A stretch of DNA of 64,000 nt, taken from Gammaproteobacteria bacterium. Lineage in GTDB: Bacteria; Gemmatimonadota; Gemmatimonadetes; Longimicrobiales; Gaopeijiaceae. A program made the position numbers and the translations under genes. Under the pieces are notes generated by a model, which saw only the letters and a program-made list of their open reading frames with translations, did no database searches and was not told where the DNA came from. How positions within the stretch are numbered: the first letter of the stretch is position 1; the number at the start of each line of letters is the position of its first letter. Positions 7,641 through 14,213 of the stretch are shown here, piece by piece. The stretch covers positions 1 through 64,000 of the forward strand of contig JAPPHB010000077.1 of the NCBI GenBank assembly GCA_028821195.1, given 5' to 3'.

Positions 7641-7816
7641 TGACCTTCGCTCGCATCCTGTTCGATCACTTCGATGGGTCGTGGCGACCCTTCCCCCGGC
7701 CGGCGTTCTGCTGGGCCGCATGGAGTCGAGGCGCGCGTCGATGGCACCGGGGCCAGTCCCGGCGTCTAGGGGGTGGGCTCGCAGGGGGTTCTCTTCCGTG
7801 TAAGGGTGCCCCGTGA
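7640..7816 (+). CDS. Very small basic protein of unknown function
   Basis: 58 residues. The ATG overlaps the previous stop (TGATG) and the TGA overlaps the GTG start of terL. It is Arg- and Trp-rich in the middle. It may be a real coupled gene or simply a spacer that lets ribosomes reach terL. Coding evidence is only the tight overlaps and codon phase, so confidence is low. Confidence 0.35.
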   Translation: MTFARILFDHFDGSWRPFPRPAFCWAAWSRGARRWHRGQSRRLGGGLAGGSLPCKGAP

Positions 7817-9252
7817 TCGAGCTTCGCCCGTTTCAGCGGACGTTCCTTCGGCGAGCCTTCGCGCCTGGGATCGACACCGTAGGGCTCTCATTGCCGCGGG
7901 GAAATGGCAAGTCAACTCTTTGCGCCTTCATCCTTGCGCGCTGCATGACGCCGGGCGATCCGCTGCACGTGCCGGGGGTCGAATATGTCCTGACGGCGGC
8001 GAGTCTGAATCAGGCTCGTTTCGTGTTTCGGCCTTTTCGGGCGGAACTGGAGCCGCGCGGGGGTTATCGGTTCTCCGATACGCAAACGCGCGTCGGCGCA
8101 CTTCATGAGGCGAGCGGAACGCGGCTCATGGTGCAGTCGAGCAAGGCGAAGACGGCGATGGGTCTGGTTCGTACCCCGCTGGTTGTCGCTGACGAGCCGG
8201 GAAGCTGGGAAGTGAAGGGCGGCGAGTTGATGTTCGACGCGCTGATGGAGGCGCAGGGCAAACCGGGCTCGCCTCTGCGGATCATCTTCGTGGGCACGGT
8301 CGCGCCGGCGACGGCGGGGTGGTGGCCGGACCTGATCGAGTCCGGATCGCACGGCTCCACCTATGTCATGGCGTACCAGGGCGACCCGGCGACGTGGGAC
8401 AAGTGGCCGACGATCCAGAAGGCGAACCCGCTGATGGCGCGCTTTCCCGCGAGCCGCGCGAAGCTGCTCCAGCGTCGGGACGAGGCTCGGCGGGACAGTC
8501 GTCTCAGGGCGAGGTTTCTGAGCTACAGGCTGAACGTTCCGTCGGAAGACGAGGCCAAGGTGCTGTTGACGGTCGAGGATTTCGAGAGGGTGTTGTCTCG
8601 GGACGTTGCTCCGCGCGACGGGCTGCCGGTGGTCGGCGTCGATCTCGGGGCGGGCCGTGCGTGGTCGAGCGCGGTCGCCGTTTTCGAGACTGGCCGGACC
8701 GAGGCGGTTGCCGTCGCTCCTGGGATCCCGTCGATCGCGGATCAGGAAGCGCGTGACCGGGTGCCGGCGGGCACGTATGCGAAGCTGCTCGCCAACGGGT
8801 CGCTCACCGTCGCGGACGGGCTCCGGGTGCCGCCTCCGTCGGCGCTCATGGAGCGGGTCTACGCTCAGTGGGGCCGGCCGGCGCTGATCGTCGCGGATCG
8901 GTTCCGGATCAACGAGCTTCGGGACTGTTCGCTCGGGGTCCCGCTGGAGCCGCGCGGCTCGGGTGCAACCCGGTGGTCGCATCCGTCGGACGATATCCGG
9001 GCGCTCAGGAAGGCGGCGATGGACGGGCCGTTGTCGATTCCGGAGGGGTCCCGGTTGCTGATGGCTGCGAGCCTGACGGCGGCGCGGGTGGTGAACGACA
9101 CGTCCGGCAACGTCCGGATGGTGAAGCGGGACCCATCGAACAACACCGGCAGAGATGACGTTTGCTCTGCCTGGGTGCTGGCTGCGGGCGCGGTGAAGCG
9201 GCACGGCTCGGGCGTTCCCCGTCGGGAGGTCGGGCGCTTTGCCATCGCGTAG
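7813..9252 (+). CDS. Phage terminase large subunit
   Basis: Packaging motor and DNA-cleaving enzyme, 479 residues. The N-terminal ATPase has a Walker A motif PRGNGKST (28-35) and a Walker B ending in Asp127-Glu128 (LVVADEP). The C-terminal RNase H-like nuclease has Asp277 (VVGVDLGAG), Asp362 (LIVADRF) and the Asp448-Asp449 pair (GRDDV) for metal binding. The GTG start overlaps the preceding small gene. No classical small terminase precedes it. Together with the HNH protein next door it matches HK97-type cos-packaging sets. Length is normal to slightly short for the family. Confidence 0.9.
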   Translation: MIELRPFQRTFLRRAFAPGIDTVGLSLPRGNGKSTLCAFILARCMTPGDPLHVPGVEYVLTAASLNQARFVFRPFRAELEPRGGYRFSDTQTRVGALHEASGTRLMVQSSKAKTAMGLVRTPLVVADEPGSWEVKGGELMFDALMEAQGKPGSPLRIIFVGTVAPATAGWWPDLIESGSHGSTYVMAYQGDPATWDKWPTIQKANPLMARFPASRAKLLQRRDEARRDSRLRARFLSYRLNVPSEDEAKVLLTVEDFERVLSRDVAPRDGLPVVGVDLGAGRAWSSAVAVFETGRTEAVAVAPGIPSIADQEARDRVPAGTYAKLLANGSLTVADGLRVPPPSALMERVYAQWGRPALIVADRFRINELRDCSLGVPLEPRGSGATRWSHPSDDIRALRKAAMDGPLSIPEGSRLLMAASLTAARVVNDTSGNVRMVKRDPSNNTGRDDVCSAWVLAAGAVKRHGSGVPRREVGRFAIA

Positions 9253-9514
9253 GCTGCGGGGCGCGGCGTGGCGTCGGCTCCGGCGTCGGGTGCTGGATCG
9301 CGACGGGTGGCAGTGCGTGATCTGCTCTTCCCCGTATCCGCTGGAAGTGGATCACCGGGTTCCGGTCGAGCGGGGCGGCGGGCATGAAATGCGGAATCTC
9401 CAGACGCTTTGTCGGGGGTGTCACATACGGAAGACGCGGCGCGAGAACATGGCGCGCCACACGGGGCCGCGCCGGGACGCGTGGCGAACCTATCTCAAGG
9501 AGTTGGTGGCATGA
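9239..9514 (+). CDS. HNH endonuclease
   Basis: 91 residues with a strongly basic N-terminus, a Cys-x-x-Cys pair, the EVDHRVP box, a downstream Asn and CRGCHIRKT, which together make a complete HNH zinc-finger nuclease. In HK97-like phages such a protein beside terL is needed for specific cleavage at cos. The start is a TTG at 9239 inside the terL 3' end; this fits the usual N-terminal length, though a later start cannot be excluded. The stop overlaps the capsid gene start (ATGA). Confidence 0.85.
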   Translation: MPSRRLRGAAWRRLRRRVLDRDGWQCVICSSPYPLEVDHRVPVERGGGHEMRNLQTLCRGCHIRKTRRENMARHTGPRRDAWRTYLKELVA

Positions 9515-10761
9515 CGAACCTTCAGAAGTTGCGCGTTCGCGCTTCCGAGATTCGGAGCAAGCTGAACGAGCTTTCCGGGGTCGAGGATCTGAGCGACGAA
9601 CAGCGGTCCGAGATGGACGCGCTGAGCAAGGAGTATCAGGACGTGGAGCGCCGTTCGCGGGCCGCGATCATCGCGGAAGGCGAGGATGACGAGGGCAGGA
9701 CCACGCCCGCAGAGCCGGATGCCGAGATGCGGGAGCGGGTCGAGCTTCGGGGCAAGGCGTCGCTGACGAACTACCTGCTCGCGGCGGCGCGCGGGCGGCT
9801 CCCGGACGGTGCGGAGGCGGAGCTTGCCGAAGCTGCGGGCGTCGAAGGAATCCCGCTCGAGCTGTGGGACGTGCCGGCGGAAGCGGAGGAACGGGCCATC
9901 ACGCCCGCGCCGGGCACCGTGGGTGTGAACCTGGATCCGATCCGGCCAGCCGTGTTCGCGCCGTCGATCGCGCCCCGGCTTGGTGTCGAGATGCCGCGCG
10001 TTGCTTCCGGAACGTTCGCATCGGGCACGATCACCACGTCGGTGACGGCCGGGCCGCGCGCCAAGAGTGCAAACGCACCGCAGACTGAAGGAGCGATCAC
10101 CGTGACGACGGCGACTCCGAAGCGGGTCGCGGCGTCGGTCGCTTTCGCCATCGAGGACATCAAGGCGGTCGGACAGGCCAATTTCGAGTCGATCCTGCGC
10201 GAGAACATGAGCATGGCGCTCAGTGCCGAACTCGACAATCAGGTACTCAACGGAGATGGCCAGAACAACGCGCTCACGGGGCTGTTCCAGCGGCTCGCGG
10301 ATCCGGCCGCGCCGGGGGCGACCGTCACGGACTTCGACGACTTCGTGTCCGCGTTCGCCGGCGGCGTCGATGGTCTGTGGGCCAGCCGAATGAACGAGGT
10401 GGCGATCGTCGTGGGCGTGGACACCTATCGGGTCGCGGCACAGGCGTTCCGGGACGCGACGGGGCAGGATCTCGGCGATATCTCCTTCGCCGACTATGCG
10501 ATGGACAAGTTCGGGGGCTTCTGGACGAACAGCCGGATGCCGGCGGCGGCGGCGAATGTCCAGCAGGCGGTTCTGTACCGGACTGGCCGTTCGGGGATGC
10601 GGACGGCGGTCTGCCCGCACTGGGGCGAGATCGGGATCGACGACATCTACAGCGGCAGCCTCAAGGGCGAGCGTCAGTACACGATGCACGTCCTGCTCGG
10701 TGACGTGATCGTGGTCCAGTCGGCTGCCTATGCTCAGGTGAACTTCCGGACCGCGGTCTGA
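9511..10761 (+). CDS. HK97-family major capsid protein
   Basis: 416 residues. Residues 1-60 form a charged coiled-coil delta domain of the kind removed by the prohead protease. The rest follows the HK97 fold, with segments typical of this family (IEDIKAVGQANFESIL, then LNGDGQNNALTGLF, and a C-terminal DVIVVQSAAYAQ). The ATG at 9511 is preferred because AAGGAG precedes it and it overlaps the HNH stop; the frame extends upstream but only as noise. The capsid gene comes before the protease and portal genes, the reverse of the common order. Confidence 0.88.
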   Translation: MTNLQKLRVRASEIRSKLNELSGVEDLSDEQRSEMDALSKEYQDVERRSRAAIIAEGEDDEGRTTPAEPDAEMRERVELRGKASLTNYLLAAARGRLPDGAEAELAEAAGVEGIPLELWDVPAEAEERAITPAPGTVGVNLDPIRPAVFAPSIAPRLGVEMPRVASGTFASGTITTSVTAGPRAKSANAPQTEGAITVTTATPKRVAASVAFAIEDIKAVGQANFESILRENMSMALSAELDNQVLNGDGQNNALTGLFQRLADPAAPGATVTDFDDFVSAFAGGVDGLWASRMNEVAIVVGVDTYRVAAQAFRDATGQDLGDISFADYAMDKFGGFWTNSRMPAAAANVQQAVLYRTGRSGMRTAVCPHWGEIGIDDIYSGSLKGERQYTMHVLLGDVIVVQSAAYAQVNFRTAV

Positions 10762-11693
10762 TGGATCGCATTTTCACGGGCGAGTGCCGGGCAGAGGGTC
10801 GAACCCTGTCCGGTACCGTCCTGACGTTCGGCGAGATCTCGCCGTCCCATCGGGAGCGGTTCCTCCCCGGATCCCTCCAGCGCGAGGGGGACGTGTGGCT
10901 GGACGTGGACCACGATCAGCGGGCCGTGGTGTGCTGGGAGGGGTCCGGGCTCGCGTTCACGGAGACGGCGGGCGCGCTCACGATGCGAGCGGAGATCCCG
11001 CGCACCGTGCCGGGCGACATGGCGCTGGAGGGTGTGCGCGACGGAACCCGGGCCGGTCTGAGCATCGAGTTCTCGGCACTGTCGGAGCGGAAGGAAGCCC
11101 AGACCGGGATCCGTGTCTTGGAGCGGGCGCGGTTGCATGGCGTCGGGCTCGTTGCGGCACCGTCGTATCCCGGTTCCCGCGTGGAGGCTCGCCAGCGGAC
11201 CGGGCCGGGGATTTCGGGGCTCGTTGGGCTGGGTGAGGACTTGGCGTGTCGGTGCCGCGGTCCGGACTGCGATTCGGTCCGGTTTGCGGTGGACGCCTTC
11301 GATGATGCGCTGGCCGAAGCCGAAGCCGGGGACCGGATCATCACCATCTTCCTGAATGGCGCGTTCGCGACCCCGTTCGGGCGCGTTGGTGCCGGTCTGA
11401 CGGTCCGGCGCGTCGGCTCCGCGCTCCGGGTCGATCTGGACGCGCTGCCCGAATCCGCAGCGGCCGCGGAGTTCCTGGAATCGGTGCGCTCCGGGACGGC
11501 GTACACGGTCCGGCCGTACACGCCGGAATCGACATCCGAGTTCGTGAAGCGGGACCGGGTGGCGGTGTTCTCGCGGGCGGATCTCAGGGCGATCGAGGTT
11601 GCGCCCCTGTCCGGGCCGGTCTACGGGCTCCGCGAGATCGAGGTTGATGGCGAGACGCGCCGGAGATCGGCGAGGAGGCGAGTGTGGCTGTAA
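10761..11693 (+). CDS. Prohead protease with a second, degenerate protease-like half
   Basis: 310 residues. The N-terminal half (1-145) is an HK97-type prohead protease: His51 in DVDHDQ and Ser101 in GLSIEFS are the expected catalytic residues, with VGLVAAPSYPGSRV closing the domain. The C-terminal half (about 170-300) again shows the family pattern (LRVDLDALP, EFLESVRSGT, RADLRAIEVAPL) but has no matching His/Ser pair. It is probably a tandem duplication whose second copy is structural. It overlaps the capsid stop (TGATG) and the connector start. Confidence 0.8.
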   Translation: MDRIFTGECRAEGRTLSGTVLTFGEISPSHRERFLPGSLQREGDVWLDVDHDQRAVVCWEGSGLAFTETAGALTMRAEIPRTVPGDMALEGVRDGTRAGLSIEFSALSERKEAQTGIRVLERARLHGVGLVAAPSYPGSRVEARQRTGPGISGLVGLGEDLACRCRGPDCDSVRFAVDAFDDALAEAEAGDRIITIFLNGAFATPFGRVGAGLTVRRVGSALRVDLDALPESAAAAEFLESVRSGTAYTVRPYTPESTSEFVKRDRVAVFSRADLRAIEVAPLSGPVYGLREIEVDGETRRRSARRRVWL

Positions 11694-11986
11694 CGACGGA
11701 GGACGCTGCCCGTTGGCTGGGCGGCGGTCAGGATCTCACCGCGCCGGGTGCGAGTCAGCAAATGGTGGCGCTGATCGAGACGGCGGATGAAATGGTCGAT
11801 GACTACGCATCGGGCGCTCCGGCGACGATCCGGGATCACGCCGTCCGGATGCTGGTGGGGTACCTGTACAACGATCGCGGCTACGCGGAACGGCGTCCGC
11901 GGTGGGGTGCGAATGCGATGCGGAACAGCGGCGCGGCATCGTTGCTCGCGCCGTACCGGGTCGCTCAGGCGCTGGTGGCCGGATGA
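11684..11986 (+). CDS. Head-tail connector, gp6-like
   Basis: 100 residues, mostly helical, with the tail RNSGAASLLAPYRV typical of gp6-like (HK97 gp6/SPP1 gp15 type) adaptor proteins that dock below the portal. The GTG at 11684 has GAGGAGG upstream and overlaps the protease gene end. The stop overlaps the portal start. A connector implies the heads are built to receive a tail even though no tail genes are present. Confidence 0.78.
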   Translation: MAVTTEDAARWLGGGQDLTAPGASQQMVALIETADEMVDDYASGAPATIRDHAVRMLVGYLYNDRGYAERRPRWGANAMRNSGAASLLAPYRVAQALVAG

Positions 11987-13032
11987 GGTGGCCGTGGCAG
12001 GGACGCGAGAAGCGTTCGAGCGGGGGCAGCTTCACGGACGCCGTGATCCGGCTGATCGAGGCGGAAGCGGCCGGGACGTCTACCGACTCCTCCTCCACGG
12101 CCGCGGTAGAGGCCGCCAGCGGCGCGCTGAGCCGTGCGCTCGCGTCCGCGCGGGTGTCAGGGCCTCCGCACGTAATCCGCGCCGTCTCAGCGGGCTTTCT
12201 CGCGCAAACGGGACGCGACCTGATCCGGTCCGGCCAGTCGATGCACGTGATCCGGGTTTCCCGGGCCGGGCGGGTGCGGCTGCTTCCGGCGGCGTCGTGG
12301 CATTTCGAGGGGGACGCGGATCCATCCACGTGGCGGGTGCGGGCGACGGTCTACGGGTCATCCTCCAGCACCACGTACCGGCTGCCCCTGTCGGGCGTCG
12401 TATTCGCTGCCTGGGGCGCGACACCGGGCCAGCCCTATACGGGCGTCGGGCCGTTGCGCTGGGCGTCCACCACGGGCCGGATGCTGGCCGAGGCGGAGAA
12501 GCACATCGGCGACGAATCCGCCGGGCCGCGCGGCAACCTGCTTCCGGTGCCGGCCGCTGATGACGACAAGCTGGCGAAGCTCAAGGCGGCTGTGGCGGCG
12601 CTCAAGGGCCGCGCCCTGCTCACGGAAACCACGTCCACGGGCTTCGGGCTCGGGGCGCAGGAGGCACCGCGTCAGGACTTCGTAGCGCGCCGTCTCGGGG
12701 GCAGCGTCGATCAGAACATGATGCTCGCGAGGCGGGACGGGTTCGCCGAAGTGCTGGCCGCGACGGGAACGCCTCCGTCGCTGTTCACGGACGCCGACGG
12801 AACCGCCCAGCGGGAAGCCTTTCGACGCTACCTGACGATGACGGTACAGCCCATCGCGCGGGTGCTGGAGCAAGAGCTATCCGAGAAGCTGGAGACGTCC
12901 GTGTCGCTCGGTTTCGAGGATCTCTACGCCCATGACTTGGTGGGCCGCGCGTCCAGTTTCCAGAAGCTCGTTGCGGCCGGGGTGCCGGTCGCGGACGCGC
13001 TCAACACTTCGGGATTGATGGCCGATGGCTGA
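11983..13032 (+). CDS. Phage portal protein
   Basis: 349 residues, family PF04860-like: the SPLRWAS-type segment reads GVGPLRWASTT, followed by a long helix-rich wing and clip region and a C-terminal REAFRRYLTMTVQPIARVLEQEL stretch typical of HK97 portals. The ATG at 11983 overlaps the connector stop (ATGA). At about 350 residues it is a compact portal. It lies last in the head operon, whereas portals usually follow terL directly. Confidence 0.82.
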   Translation: MRWPWQGREKRSSGGSFTDAVIRLIEAEAAGTSTDSSSTAAVEAASGALSRALASARVSGPPHVIRAVSAGFLAQTGRDLIRSGQSMHVIRVSRAGRVRLLPAASWHFEGDADPSTWRVRATVYGSSSSTTYRLPLSGVVFAAWGATPGQPYTGVGPLRWASTTGRMLAEAEKHIGDESAGPRGNLLPVPAADDDKLAKLKAAVAALKGRALLTETTSTGFGLGAQEAPRQDFVARRLGGSVDQNMMLARRDGFAEVLAATGTPPSLFTDADGTAQREAFRRYLTMTVQPIARVLEQELSEKLETSVSLGFEDLYAHDLVGRASSFQKLVAAGVPVADALNTSGLMADG

Positions 13033-13219
13033 TGAGAACGCGGTAGACGTGCGGACGGCTCCGGAGCTTCAGGACTCCGAACGCGCGGACGCTATCCTTC
13101 CCGTGGCCGGCCGACTCGGGGAAGGACCGAAGCGACTGCCCCTGTCGAACGTCATGACGGGCGCGGAGATCGTCGCGAAGCTGGACGCGTACTTCGGCGG
13201 GACGGACTGGCGCACGTGA
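13025..13219 (+). CDS. Small protein of unknown function after the portal gene
   Basis: 64 residues whose ATG overlaps the portal 3' end. Residues 40-64 (MTGAEIVAKLDAYFGGTDWRT) recall a short repeat seen near the start of some phage tail-fibre-like proteins, where Asp-Trp-Arg is conserved. Here that segment stands alone without a fibre. It may be a remnant of, or a minimal version of, a head-completion or adhesion protein. The stop overlaps the next GTG. Confidence 0.5.
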   Translation: MADENAVDVRTAPELQDSERADAILPVAGRLGEGPKRLPLSNVMTGAEIVAKLDAYFGGTDWRT

Positions 13220-13428
13220 CGGGCCGGACGCTTCCGCCCCGGACGTGCAGGATTCCCGGCTGCGGGGGCAGGCACAACGCGCGCGGTTACTGCGGGAAGC
13301 ATTACCGGCGCTGGGAGCGATACGGCGATCCCCGGATCGTGCATCGACGGGGAACGCCCGCGCGACCGGAGACGCGGATCGGGGTGAGGATCAGGTACGG
13401 ATCCGGACGCCGCGCTCCAGCCGAATGA
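13216..13428 (+). CDS. Small zinc-finger-like protein
   Basis: 70 residues from a GTG coupled to the preceding stop. The first half has a Cys-x4-Cys ... Cys-x2-His arrangement (CRIPGC, then GYCGKHYRRW) like the zinc knuckle found at the start of many phage HNH homing nucleases. No HNH active site follows, so it is either a truncated nuclease or a stand-alone DNA-binding finger. The basic C-terminus would suit nucleic-acid binding. Its end overlaps a convergent gene by 38 bases. Confidence 0.5.
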   Translation: MTGRTLPPRTCRIPGCGGRHNARGYCGKHYRRWERYGDPRIVHRRGTPARPETRIGVRIRYGSGRRAPAE

Positions 13429-13663
13429 ACTCCAGTTCGAGCGCATCGTGCTCGAATTCAACGAGCGCGATCGGGGGGAGATCGAGGTCCGCGAGCGGGA
13501 TCGCGGGCACGGGATAGAGCTCGTCGGACACCCTCACGGTGAAGGCTTCGCCGTTGACCTTCACGGAGATCGTCCGTTCCTCCGGGCCGAACGCGAGTTC
13601 TCCGCGCTCGACTCTCTCTTGGAGCAAGTCCACGACGTGACGGCGGGTGATGGGCTCCCTCAT
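13391..13663 (-). CDS. Small acidic protein of unknown function, last gene of the reverse cassette
   Basis: 90 residues on the minus strand, coupled to the upstream 99-residue gene by an ATGA overlap. It starts with a helical region, then alternating strand-like segments (TISVKVNGEAFTVRVSDELY), and is acidic. No family is recognised. It is part of a three-gene set that opposes the head operon at the right end of the element. Confidence 0.6.
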   Translation of the reverse strand: MREPITRRHVVDLLQERVERGELAFGPEERTISVKVNGEAFTVRVSDELYPVPAIPLADLDLPPIALVEFEHDALELEFIRLERGVRIRT

Positions 13664-13959
13664 TGGGCGGGGCTCCAGATTACGCCCCCGACGTCGGTCC
13701 TGGGCACGTCAAGCAGCTTCGCAAAGAGATCGTCGTCCATCCCCTCGTGATAGGTGGTGTGGCGCATGCCGGCAGCGCGCAGGTGGGCGGCGAAATCGTC
13801 GAAAAACGTCTTGTCCACGTTGATGTAAAAGGTGCCGTTCAAGACCAGTCCCAGCACAACCCTCTCCGCGTCGTGCAGCAGTACCTTGTCCGCATCATCA
13901 AAGGCGGCGAACCCGGTAGCGATGAAGAAACGGGTGTCGGGGTTCGTGGGATCGGTCAT
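13660..13959 (-). CDS. Protein of unknown function, middle gene of the reverse cassette
   Basis: 99 residues from an ATG at 13959 whose first bases overlap the stop of a 29-residue ORF. The sequence mixes aromatic residues and acidic patches (FDDADKVLLHDAE, then INVDKTFFDDFAAHLR) and ends VGGVIWSPAQ, suggesting a small alpha/beta fold. A longer frame upstream is Arg/Pro-rich and not protein-like. No family is recognised. In satellites, genes at this location often serve superinfection immunity or interfere with the helper phage; here that is only a contextual guess. Confidence 0.6.
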   Translation of the reverse strand: MTDPTNPDTRFFIATGFAAFDDADKVLLHDAERVVLGLVLNGTFYINVDKTFFDDFAAHLRAAGMRHTTYHEGMDDDLFAKLLDVPRTDVGGVIWSPAQ

Positions 13960-14045
13960 TGCTTCGGAGGGTTCTGGCCGGGCTTCTCGCCTCCGCCGGT
14001 CTTCGTGGGCGGAACGTTGCGTCCAGGGTGCTTCTTGTCGGTCAT
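13956..14045 (-). CDS. 29-residue basic peptide, first gene of the reverse cassette
   Basis: A short frame with GGAGA seven bases upstream of its ATG (14045) and a stop overlapping the start of the 99-residue gene. The product is Lys-, Gly- and Pro-rich (MTDKKHPGRN ... QNPPKQ) and likely disordered. It lies 52 bases downstream of a good promoter. It may be a true small protein or a leader peptide controlling the downstream gene. Confidence 0.42.
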   Translation of the reverse strand: MTDKKHPGRNVPPTKTGGGEKPGQNPPKQ

Positions 14046-14096
14046 CGGTTGGTCTCCGGCGTTGCGTTGGCGGTGGCGGTCGATCTTGGCGGAGAG

Positions 14097-14125
14097 ACGT
14101 TATCACCCTGATCGCGGCCCGTCAA
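14097..14125 (-). promoter_or_regulatory. Sigma70-type promoter for the reverse cassette
   Basis: On the minus strand TTGACG (14125-14120) and TAACGT (14102-14097) are 17 bases apart, a close match to the -35/-10 consensus. It points toward the three small genes at 13391-14045. Having its own promoter, the cassette could be expressed while the rest of the element is silent. Confidence 0.6.
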
Positions 14126-14213
14126 ACGTGGTAATCGTCCGAGATCCGTCCCCAAGTTTCTCCTAGGGCGCGCTGGGGATAGTGCTTGGTAACCCGTTGG
14201 TATTGCTGCACTT

